Part shown: positions 1-6,364 of the stretch, piece by piece
Position numbering within the stretch: the first letter of the stretch is position 1
How the letters are laid out: each line of letters begins with the position of its first letter
Source of the DNA: a bacterium
GTDB taxonomy: Bacteria; Pseudomonadota; Alphaproteobacteria; Rhizobiales; Xanthobacteraceae
NCBI GenBank assembly: GCA_029946075.1
Contig: JAQSDT010000786.1
Location: 1-10,294, forward strand
Direction: 5' to 3'
DNA length: 10,294 nt
Program-made: the position numbers and the translations under genes
Notes under the pieces: model-generated
What the model saw: only the letters and a program-made list of their open reading frames with translations
The model's database searches: none
What the model was told of the DNA's origin: nothing

Positions 1-1287
1 GCCGAGATAGATGTTGTCGCCCATCCCGATCTCGTCGCCGTAATAGATGATCGGCGTGCCCGGAAACGACAGCAGCAGTGAGTTCATCAGCTCGATCTTG
101 CGCCGGTCATTGTCCATCAGCGGCGCGAGGCGGCGGCGGATGCCGACATTGATCCGCGCGCGCGGATCGTTGGCGTAGGTCGACCACAGATAGTCGCGCT
201 CGACGTCGGTGACCATTTCCAGCGTCAGCTCGTCGTGATTGCGCAGGAACAGCGCCCATTGGCAGCTGTTGGGGATATCGGGCGTCTGGCGCAGGATGTC
301 GGTGATCGGAAAACGGTCTTCCTGCGCGATTGCCATGTAGATGCGCGGCATCAGCGGGAAATGATAGGCCATGTGGCATTCGTCGCCGCGGCCGAAATAT
401 TCCTGAACGTCTTCCGGCCATTGATTGGCCTCGGCCAGCAGCACCTTGTCCTTGGCGTAATTATCGAGCTCGCTACGCAACCGCTTGATGATCGCATGCG
501 TCTCCGGCAGATTCTCGTTGTTGGTGCCGTCGCGCTCGCAAAGATAGGGGATGGCGTCGAGGCGGAAGCCGTCGACGCCGGTATCGAGCCAGCGCTTCAT
601 CACCTGCACCAGCGCGCTGACCACGCGCGGATTGTCGAAATTGAGATCCGGCTGATGCGAGAAGAATCGGTGCCAGTAGAATTGCCCGGCCTCGGGATCC
701 CAGGTCCAGTTCGACTTCTCGGTGTCGGTGAAGATGATCCGCGTGCCCTGGTATTTCTGGTCGGTATCGCTCCAGACATACCAGTTGCGCGCGCTGGAAT
801 CCGGATCGCTGCGGCGCGCGCGCTTGAACCAGTCGTGCTGATCCGAGGTGTGGTTGATGACGAGTTCGGTGATGACGCGAAGCCCGCGCTTTTTGGCTTC
901 CTGGATGAAGCGTTTGAAATCCTTCATCGTCCCGAAATCGGGATTGATGTCGCCATAGTCGGCAATGTCGTAGCCGTCGTCGCGGCCGGGCGAGGGATAG
1001 AACGGCAGCAGCCACAGCGTAGTGACGCCGAGCTCCTGCAGATAGCCCAGCTTCTCGGTCAGCCCGGCAAAGTCGCCGATGCCGTCATTGTTGCTGTCGG
1101 CGAAGGCCTTGACGTGGAGCTGATAGATAATGGCATCCTTGTACCAAAGCGCGTCGGTCGCAGGATCGGTGGCTGGCACCCGGTTTGCATCCGTCAGAAC
1201 GCTGCCGTCCTTCAACGGAAAGGCCGCATCAATGTCAGGGGGGACGCCGGCGTGAGAGCTTTCGGCGGTTTGCGCTTTTTTGTTCAC
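1..1287 (-). CDS. treS: Trehalose synthase (maltose alpha-D-glucosyltransferase), N-terminal part, runs off the left edge
   Basis: TreS is a cytoplasmic GH13 enzyme that interconverts maltose and trehalose. The 429 codons present cover most of the catalytic (beta/alpha)8 barrel. It opens after a poorly conserved tail of about 45 residues with WYKDAIIYQLHVKAF and SNNDGIGDF, followed by LWLLPFYPSPGRDDGYDIADY and the VINHTSDQH motif. The catalytic triad is visible: nucleophile Asp244 in GFRLDAIPYL, acid/base Glu286 in LLAEANQWP, and Asp352 in RNHDEL. The PGTPIIYYGDEIGMGDN block lies at the window edge. The rest of the barrel, the C-terminal beta domain and any fused maltokinase domain lie outside. 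GTG at 1287 is chosen because no ATG occurs in frame upstream of the conserved core and the next in-frame ATG is deep inside it. The GTG lacks its own good ribosome binding site and overlaps the stop of a six-codon frame. malQ is divergent. I am confident of the family, less so of the exact start. Confidence 0.93.
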   Translation of the reverse strand, partial: MNKKAQTAESSHAGVPPDIDAAFPLKDGSVLTDANRVPATDPATDALWYKDAIIYQLHVKAFADSNNDGIGDFAGLTEKLGYLQELGVTTLWLLPFYPSPGRDDGYDIADYGDINPDFGTMKDFKRFIQEAKKRGLRVITELVINHTSDQHDWFKRARRSDPDSSARNWYVWSDTDQKYQGTRIIFTDTEKSNWTWDPEAGQFYWHRFFSHQPDLNFDNPRVVSALVQVMKRWLDTGVDGFRLDAIPYLCERDGTNNENLPETHAIIKRLRSELDNYAKDKVLLAEANQWPEDVQEYFGRGDECHMAYHFPLMPRIYMAIAQEDRFPITDILRQTPDIPNSCQWALFLRNHDELTLEMVTDVERDYLWSTYANDPRARINVGIRRRLAPLMDNDRRKIELMNSLLLSFPGTPIIYYGDEIGMGDNIYLG

Positions 1288-1304
1288 GGTGATGCCATTG
1301 CCAT
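1284..1304 (-). other. Six-codon leader frame overlapping the treS start
   Basis: ATG (1304-1302) opens a frame encoding MAMASP. It ends at TGA (1286-1284), which overlaps the treS GTG (1287-1285) as GTGA. A purine-rich stretch, AGG at 1326-1324 and GGGGG at 1319-1315, lies about 10 nt before this ATG and is the best ribosome binding site in the region. The arrangement would allow ribosomes ending on the mini-frame to restart on the treS GTG. It could instead be chance, or a sign that the true reading frame was altered by a one-base sequence error near the treS start. Confidence 0.35.
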
Positions 1305-1359
1305 GGAAATGACGCCCCCGTTTCCTGAGCTGAAAGGGAGACGTTCCGGACGTAGATAG

Positions 1360-1379
1360 AAAGCCGCTCGGCCGGCTTT
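1360..1379. repeat. Short inverted repeat in the treS-malQ intergenic region
   Basis: The 7-base arms AAAGCCG (1360-1366) and CGGCTTT (1373-1379) enclose a 6-nt loop. The element falls between the -35 and -10 boxes of the proposed treS promoter, so as DNA it could be a regulator site. Initiation is predicted left of it, so it is unlikely to be transcribed from that promoter. On the plus strand it lies upstream of the malQ promoter. No clear T-run follows on either strand, which argues against a terminator. Confidence 0.3.
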
Positions 1380-1385
1380 GGTTCC
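1361..1385 (-). promoter_or_regulatory. Putative EcfG/RpoE2-type stress promoter of treS
   Basis: Reading leftward, GGAAC (1385-1381) is followed by 18 nt and TT (1362-1361). This matches the GGAAC-N18-TT form known for the alphaproteobacterial general stress sigma factor. The two bases before TT are GC where CG is usual, so the -10 box is weaker than that of the malQ promoter. Predicted initiation near 1352 leaves a leader of about 65 nt before the treS GTG. The -35 box is one half of the GTTCCC-G-GGGAAC palindrome shared with malQ. Confidence 0.45.
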
Positions 1386-1388
1386 CGG

Positions 1389-1413
1389 GGAACGGTCTCC
1401 GGGCCAAGGCGTT
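1389..1413 (+). promoter_or_regulatory. Putative EcfG/RpoE2-type general stress promoter of malQ
   Basis: GGAAC (1389-1393), 16 nt, then CGTT (1410-1413) is an exact match to the GGAAC-N16/17-CGTT consensus of EcfG-dependent promoters in Alphaproteobacteria. Initiation would be near 1420, about 70 nt before the malQ ATG. This also makes the upstream in-frame TTG at 1378 an impossible start on this transcript. The rest of the region to 1491 shows no convincing sigma-70 promoter and no strong ribosome binding site. Confidence 0.6.
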
Positions 1414-1491
1414 AGCCACCACCTATCCCCTTCCTGTATTTGGACAATTTCGCGACATCGGTTTGATGTTTGCGTGCAAAGTATGTGCCGA

Positions 1492-3438
1492 ATGGACCTT
1501 TTCGCCCAAGCCAAAGCCCAGGGAATTCAGACCGAATTCATCGACGGTCAGGGTCACCGCCGTGTGACGGACGCTGCCGCCCTCAAGGTCATCCTGGAGG
1601 CGCTGCCGCCGCAGGCCGCCGGGCCGCTGGTCGGTCAACCGGTGGTGGTCCGCAGCGGGCGGCCCGGGCGCACGGAGTTGCGAGCCAAGGCGAAGCTTCC
1701 GGTACGCTGGCAGGTGCTGTCGGAGACCACGGTCATCGTCGCAGGCGAGGCGTCCGGTCGCGCCATTGATTGGCCGCAAGATCTGCCACTCGGCGTCTAT
1801 CGGCTGCGGCTCACGGACGCTGCGGGGAGCAGCGAGGATTTGCCGCTGGTCTCGGCGCCGGAAAAGGCCTTTGCCGGCGATTTTGACCGCTGCTGGCTGC
1901 TGGCGGTCCAGCTTTACGGCGTCCGCTCGGCACGCAACTGGGGCATGGGCGATTTCACCGATCTGGTCGGGCTGATCGAGCTGGCGCATCAACTCGGGGG
2001 CGACGGCGTCGGTCTCAATCCGCTGCATGCGCTGTTCGACGATCGTCCGGGCGATTGCAGTCCGTATTCGCCGAACAGCCGGCTGTTTCTCAATCCGCTC
2101 TATGTCGATGTCGAGAACATCCCGGAATATCGCCTCGATGCCGAGACGCGCGAGGCCCTGGCGCCGTTGCGGGCCGGGGACGTCGTCGATTACGTCGCGG
2201 TCGCCGCCTTGAAGTGGCGGGCACTGCGTGCCGCCTTCACCGCCTTCAAGACAAAAGCCACGGATGCGCGTCGCCAGGATTTCGAAGGTTTTCGCGCTGA
2301 TTATTCGCACCTGCTATCGCGCTTTGCCTGCTTCGAGGTGCTCCGGCACAAATTCGGGAAACCGTGGTGGGAATGGCCGGAAGCGTGGCGGCAGCCGGAT
2401 GACGCCAAATGCGCGACGCTGCATGCCGGCGCCGATGCCGACGAGATTGGCTTCGTCGAATTCGTGCAATGGACCGCCGATCGCCAGCTTGGAGCGGCCG
2501 CCGAGCGCGCGCGCCATCTCGGCATGCGCGTCGGGCTTTATCTCGACGTCGCGGTCGGGGTGCAGTCGGATGGTTTTGACGCCTGGAACGAGCAAGTCGC
2601 GATTTCGCGCCATCTCGGCGTCGGTGCGCCGCCCGATCCGCTCAATACCGCGGGGCAGAGCTGGGGCCTCGCCGGCTTCAACGCCGCGGGGCTGGAGCAG
2701 CAGAGCTTTGCGCCGTTCCGCGACATGCTGCGCGCCTCGATGCGGCACGCCGGCGCGATCCGGCTAGACCACGTGCTCGGCCTGAAGCGGCTCTATCTGG
2801 TACCGCACGGATTTTCCGCTGCCGACGGCGTTTATGTGCAGATGCCGTTCGAGGCCTTGCTGGCAATAACCGCGCAGGAGAGCGTGGCGCAAAGCTGTGT
2901 CGTAATTGGCGAGGATTTGGGTACGGTGCCCGAAGGCTTTCGCGACCAGATGGCCGATTGGGGCATCTGGTCGTATCTCGTCATGATGTTCGAGCGCGAC
3001 GACCGCGGCGCGTTCCGCAACATCGATTATTACTGGCCCAACGCGCTCGTCACCTTCAACACCCACGATCTCTCGACTTACGCGGGCTGGCGCTCGTTCG
3101 GCGATCTCAAGGTCAAGCGTTCGCTCGGGATCGACCCCGGCGAGAGCGACGAAGCGCGCTGGCACGCACTGCACATGCTGGACGAAGTGCTGCGCCACAA
3201 CGGCATCGATCGTAACGATTTTCCGTCGATCGCAAGGTTTCTGACCCGAACCGGATCGCGGATGCTGGCGATCTCGCTGGAAGATTTGCTCGGCGTCGTC
3301 GATCAGCCCAATATCCCCGGCACCGTCCACGAACATCCGAACTGGCGGCGCCGGTTGCCGGTCGCGATCGAGGACATGGCATCGGCCGTCGATGTCGCCG
3401 CCTTCAAGACTGCGACGCGCGAGCGTTCGCGCACGTAG
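1492..3438 (+). CDS. malQ: 4-alpha-glucanotransferase (amylomaltase, GH77)
   Basis: MalQ transfers maltosyl and longer glucan segments between malto-oligosaccharides in the cytoplasm, releasing glucose, and works in glycogen and maltodextrin turnover. The product is 648 residues, normal for proteobacterial MalQ. Residues 1 to about 135 form the variable N-terminal region, and the GH77 barrel starts near QLYGVRSARNWGMGDF at residue 140. The substrate loop block SPYSPNSRLFLNPLYVDV follows. Catalytic residues are visible: nucleophile Asp426 in AIRLDHVLGL, acid/base Glu474 in VIGEDLGTVP, and Asp526 in NTHDLSTYAGW. The ATG at 1492 (MDLFAQAKAQGIQTEF) is chosen because the family similarity I recognise begins there. 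ATG 1483 is possible, and TTG 1378 lies upstream of the predicted promoter. The ribosome binding site is weak. The gene is divergent from treS and convergent with the HAD gene, and its TAG stop lies in the left arm of the dyad repeat. Confidence 0.95.
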   Translation: MDLFAQAKAQGIQTEFIDGQGHRRVTDAAALKVILEALPPQAAGPLVGQPVVVRSGRPGRTELRAKAKLPVRWQVLSETTVIVAGEASGRAIDWPQDLPLGVYRLRLTDAAGSSEDLPLVSAPEKAFAGDFDRCWLLAVQLYGVRSARNWGMGDFTDLVGLIELAHQLGGDGVGLNPLHALFDDRPGDCSPYSPNSRLFLNPLYVDVENIPEYRLDAETREALAPLRAGDVVDYVAVAALKWRALRAAFTAFKTKATDARRQDFEGFRADYSHLLSRFACFEVLRHKFGKPWWEWPEAWRQPDDAKCATLHAGADADEIGFVEFVQWTADRQLGAAAERARHLGMRVGLYLDVAVGVQSDGFDAWNEQVAISRHLGVGAPPDPLNTAGQSWGLAGFNAAGLEQQSFAPFRDMLRASMRHAGAIRLDHVLGLKRLYLVPHGFSAADGVYVQMPFEALLAITAQESVAQSCVVIGEDLGTVPEGFRDQMADWGIWSYLVMMFERDDRGAFRNIDYYWPNALVTFNTHDLSTYAGWRSFGDLKVKRSLGIDPGESDEARWHALHMLDEVLRHNGIDRNDFPSIARFLTRTGSRMLAISLEDLLGVVDQPNIPGTVHEHPNWRRRLPVAIEDMASAVDVAAFKTATRERSRT

Positions 3439-3514
3439 GATGGGTGGAGCGAAGCGATACCCATCATTTTGGCCCGTGTGACGATGGGTATCGCTGCGCT
3501 CCACCCATCCTACG
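3434..3514. repeat. Palindromic repeat (REP-like dyad) between convergent genes, possible bidirectional terminator
   Basis: Arms 3434-3465 and 3483-3514 are 32 bases each and pair at 31 positions; the single mismatch is A3452 against C3496. The loop is 17 nt. The arm begins CGTAGGATGGGTGGAGCG. I recall very similar palindromes scattered in Bradyrhizobium and Rhodopseudomonas genomes, but copy number cannot be checked here. The malQ stop (TAG 3436-3438) and the HAD stop (TAG 3512-3510 on the minus strand) both fall in the arms. The RNA from either direction would fold into a long hairpin, so it may end or insulate both transcripts or protect their 3' ends. There is no T-run as in classical intrinsic terminators. 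It also creates an artificial MERSDTH-starting frame on each strand. Confidence 0.9.
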
Positions 3515-4313
3515 CCAGCTTCAGCACCGTCTCCATCGCAGCGGCAAAGCCGTCGCGGTCGCTGCTCTCGGTCACATGCGTCGCCTGCCGCTTGATGTCA
3601 TCGGCGGCGTTGCCCATCGCAAACGAGACACCGCTTTTGGCGAACATCGGCAGATCGTTTTCCATGTCGCCGATGGTCGCTACCTCACTGAGGGGAACGC
3701 CGAGCCGCCGTGCGATATTCTCAACGAAGGTGCCCTTGTCATGGCCGGGCGGCGTGATGTCGAGATAATACGTCTGCGAACGCACCGCGGTGGCTCCGCC
3801 CCCCAATACCCGCTTCATCTCGACTTCGCAGCGCTGCAGCAAAACCGGGTCCGGGCTGGCGCCGACGATCTTGCAGGCCTCGTTCAGATACGGTGCGAAA
3901 TCCGCGACGATAGCCGGATCGGCCTTGATCGCGCGCTGTTCGTTCGGGATGTAGGCGCCGTCGGGATCGCGCGCGTACCAACGCTCGTTGCTGAAAAGCC
4001 AGGTCTCGACACCGAACGCTTCCAGCACGTGGAGGCAGCGCCGCACCACATCAGGCGCGATCAGATGCTGCTCGATCGGCTGCAGCCGGGGATCGACGAT
4101 GGCGCTGCCGTTGAAGGCGCCAAGCGGCAGCATGATCGCCAGCGGTTCGATCAAGAATCCCATCCCGATCGTCGGTCGGCTGGAAACGATGCTGAAGCCG
4201 ATGCCGGCCGCGTTCAGCTTGCGCACCGCCTGTTTCGTCGCCTCTGATAGAATCTTGCTCTTGGGGAGCAGCGTGCCGTCCACATCGGAAACGACGAGCG
4301 AGATACGACTCAT
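3510..4313 (-). CDS. Cof-type HAD-IIB family sugar-phosphatase-like hydrolase
   Basis: This is a 267-residue HAD hydrolase of subclass IIB (Cof/YbiV-like), a normal length for the family. Motif I is SDVDGTLL with nucleophile Asp10 and acid/base Asp12. Motif II is the Ser44/Ser45 pair in FSIVSSRPT, and the motif III lysine is in PGHDKGTF. Motif IV is GDMENDLPMF with Asp216 and Asp220 for magnesium. The C2 cap lies between motifs II and III. Family members are Mg2+-dependent cytoplasmic phosphatases of sugar phosphates or related metabolites; the substrate cannot be read from the sequence. Its ATG overlaps the gntK TGA as ATGA, so translation is probably coupled and it is the last gene of the pentose phosphate operon. 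This suggests a phosphosugar substrate or a repair role, by inference. The stop lies in the right arm of the dyad repeat and the C-terminus (VLKLA) looks nearly full length. Confidence 0.9.
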   Translation of the reverse strand: MSRISLVVSDVDGTLLPKSKILSEATKQAVRKLNAAGIGFSIVSSRPTIGMGFLIEPLAIMLPLGAFNGSAIVDPRLQPIEQHLIAPDVVRRCLHVLEAFGVETWLFSNERWYARDPDGAYIPNEQRAIKADPAIVADFAPYLNEACKIVGASPDPVLLQRCEVEMKRVLGGGATAVRSQTYYLDITPPGHDKGTFVENIARRLGVPLSEVATIGDMENDLPMFAKSGVSFAMGNAADDIKRQATHVTESSDRDGFAAAMETVLKLA

Positions 4314-4843
4314 GGCGCTACCAGGTTGAGTTGCCGGACGATGTCATCGACGATTGCGTCGACCGGCGCATCGATCGACACGATGATCGGCCGCTCGTTT
4401 GCATCCGGTCGCTCCAGCGTCCTGAACTGGCTGGTGAGCAGTCCCGGCGGCATGAAATGGCCCTTGCGTGCGGCGAGGCGGTCGGCGATCAGCGCCTCGG
4501 TGCCGTCGAGAAACACAATCCTGACGTCGTCGCGGCCATGCACGAGAATATTGCGATAGGCGCGCTTCAACGCCGAGCAGGCGACCACGGCGCGCTCGCC
4601 GGCCGCCGCGACGCGGTCGATCTCGTCGGCAATCGCCTGCAGCCACGGCCAGCGGTCCTCGTCGGTCAGCGGATGGCCTGCGCTCATCTTCGCGACATTG
4701 CTGGCGGGGTGGAATTTGTCGCCATCCTCGTAGCGCCAGCCGAGCCGACGGGCGAGATGATCGGCGATCGTGCTCTTGCCCGAGCCGGAAACGCCCATCA
4801 CCACCAGCGCGCAGGGAGAATGGGTTTCACCACGCGCTGCCAT
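4310..4843 (-). CDS. gntK: Gluconokinase (thermoresistant GntK type)
   Basis: GntK phosphorylates D-gluconate with ATP to 6-phosphogluconate, the substrate of the Gnd enzyme encoded upstream in the same operon. The 177-residue protein is full length for this P-loop kinase family. The Walker A motif GVSGSGKST is at residues 17-25. EDGDKFHPASNVAKMSAG and PLTDEDRWPWL are the gluconokinase substrate-site blocks, followed by ACSALKRAYR and the RKGHFMPPGLLTSQF lid segment with LERP. The ATG (4843-4841) lies 3 nt after the zwf stop, and the GGTGAG of its ribosome binding site overlaps that stop. The end overlaps the start of the HAD gene by 4 nt. The enzyme lets external or periplasmically made gluconate enter the pathway without passing through Zwf. 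No gluconate transporter or GntR regulator is in the window. Confidence 0.95.
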   Translation of the reverse strand: MAARGETHSPCALVVMGVSGSGKSTIADHLARRLGWRYEDGDKFHPASNVAKMSAGHPLTDEDRWPWLQAIADEIDRVAAAGERAVVACSALKRAYRNILVHGRDDVRIVFLDGTEALIADRLAARKGHFMPPGLLTSQFRTLERPDANERPIIVSIDAPVDAIVDDIVRQLNLVAP

Positions 4844-4846
4844 CGC

Positions 4847-6358
4847 TCACCCGAGCTTCCGCCAGCTTCTGCCGTCACGTGTCAGTAGCTCGTTGGCTTC
4901 CTCCGGCCCCTCGCTGCCGGCAGCATAGGTCATCAGCCCCCTGGGTCCGGCGTTTTTCCAGGCATCGAGGAACGGCTGCACCGCGCGCCAGCCGGCTTCC
5001 ACGCTGTCGGCGCGCTGGAACAGGATATTGTCGCCGATCATGCAGTCGTAAATCAGCGTCTCATAACCGGTCGACGGTTCGACCTTGAAATAGTCCTTGT
5101 AGCGGAACTTCATCTCGACGCCGTCAATGTTGATGGTCGGTCCCGGCACCTTGGTGTTGAACTGCAGCGCGATGCCCTCGGTCGGCTCGGTCGAGATGAT
5201 GAGGTAGTTCTGCGACAGCCGGTCCACCGGCGTATCGCGGAACATCGCGAACGGCGCCTGCTTGAACTTGATCGCGATCTCGGTGCGCTTGACGCCGAGC
5301 GCCTTGCCGGTGCGCAAATAGAAGGGCACACCCGCCCAGCGCCAGTTGTCGATGGTCAGCTTCAGCGCGGCGTAGGTCTCGGTGGTGCTGTCCGGCTTGA
5401 CGTCCGCGGTCTTGCGATAGTCCTCGATTTCGGCATCGCCGATCTTGCCGCCGAGATATTGACCGCGCACGGAATTTTGCAGCGCTTCCTGCTCGCTCTG
5501 GGTCTGGATCGCCGAAAGCACCTCGGCTTTCTCCGAACGCACCGAGTGGGCGTCGAATTTCACCGGCGGCTCCATCGTCACCAGCGATAGCAACTGGAAC
5601 AGATGGTTCGGAACCATGTCGCGCAGCGCGCCGGTGGCGTCGTAAAAGCTGCCGCGATGGCCGACGCCGATCTTCTCGTCGACCGTGATCTGGATGTGGT
5701 CGATATGGTTGCGGTTCCAGATCGGCTCGAACATTCCGTTGGCAAAGCGCAGCACCAGGATGTTCTGCACCGTCTCCTTGCCGAGGTAATGATCGATCCG
5801 GTAGATCTGGTGCTCCTCGACCAGCTCGAGTAGCGCGGCATTGAGCGCCTTCGCGGAAGCCAGATCGGTGCCGAACGGCTTTTCCACCACCAGCCGCCGC
5901 CACGTGCCGTTCTCCTTCAGCATCCCGGTGCGGCCAAGTTCGCGGCTGATCGGCAGGAACCCGCTCGGCGGTGTCGCCAGATAGAACAGGCGGTTGCCGG
6001 CGGTCTTGCGCGTGGCTTCCAGTTCGTCGAACTGCTTGCTCATGGCGCCGAAGGATTCGGGCTCCTTCGGGTCAGCTTCGATGCAGGTGACGCAGGCCAG
6101 CAGCCGCTCGGCGATGGCGTCATCCACGGTGCGGGTCGCGAACTGATGCAGGCCTTTCATCAGACTGTCACGCAGCTGCTCGCTGGTCATACCCTTGCGG
6201 GCGATGCCGACCACGCAGAATTTCTCCGGCAGCAGATTGGCCGCGGCGAGATTGTAGAGCGCAGGGATGATCAGCCGATGTGCGAGGTCGCCGGTCACGC
6301 CGAAGATGACGAAAGAGCAGGGATCAGGTCGTTGCTGGGCTATCTTGCCGACCGCCAT
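4847..6358 (-). CDS. zwf: Glucose-6-phosphate 1-dehydrogenase
   Basis: Zwf oxidises glucose 6-phosphate to 6-phosphogluconolactone while reducing NADP+ (or NAD+), the entry step of the oxidative pentose phosphate pathway. The protein has 503 residues, typical of bacterial G6PDH. The N-terminal Rossmann fold carries the dinucleotide motif GVTGDLA at residues 20-26, with a basic GIARKG segment (51-56) after the second strand. VVEKPFG ends at residue 163. The substrate signature RIDHYLGKE is at 187-195, and the catalytic base is His252 in GALRDMVPNH. The C-terminal half is the beta-sheet dimerisation domain. The ATG is preceded by GAGGCGGC, a good ribosome binding site that overlaps the gnd stop 6 nt upstream. 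gntK follows after 3 nt, leaving no room for the 6-phosphogluconolactonase gene that often follows zwf. Confidence 0.97.
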   Translation of the reverse strand: MAVGKIAQQRPDPCSFVIFGVTGDLAHRLIIPALYNLAAANLLPEKFCVVGIARKGMTSEQLRDSLMKGLHQFATRTVDDAIAERLLACVTCIEADPKEPESFGAMSKQFDELEATRKTAGNRLFYLATPPSGFLPISRELGRTGMLKENGTWRRLVVEKPFGTDLASAKALNAALLELVEEHQIYRIDHYLGKETVQNILVLRFANGMFEPIWNRNHIDHIQITVDEKIGVGHRGSFYDATGALRDMVPNHLFQLLSLVTMEPPVKFDAHSVRSEKAEVLSAIQTQSEQEALQNSVRGQYLGGKIGDAEIEDYRKTADVKPDSTTETYAALKLTIDNWRWAGVPFYLRTGKALGVKRTEIAIKFKQAPFAMFRDTPVDRLSQNYLIISTEPTEGIALQFNTKVPGPTINIDGVEMKFRYKDYFKVEPSTGYETLIYDCMIGDNILFQRADSVEAGWRAVQPFLDAWKNAGPRGLMTYAAGSEGPEEANELLTRDGRSWRKLG

Positions 6359-6364
6359 GCCGCC

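Noticed and set aside
235..1359. Long plus-strand open frame of 374 codons
   Set aside because: It is antisense to treS, whose minus-strand frame has clear GH13 motifs and all three catalytic residues. The long antisense frame is a GC-rich codon bias effect.
1378..1491. Upstream TTG start extending malQ by 38 codons
   Set aside because: It lies upstream of the predicted promoter, and the extension resembles nothing in the MalQ family. MDLFAQ at 1492 is the natural start.
2764..3504. Minus-strand open frame of 246 codons beginning MERSDTH
   Set aside because: It is the mirror case: it starts in the right part of the repeat and is antisense to malQ.
3444..4247. Plus-strand open frame of 267 codons beginning MERSDTH
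   Set aside because: It starts inside the dyad repeat and runs antisense to the HAD gene, which has intact family motifs. The opening residues are simply translated repeat.
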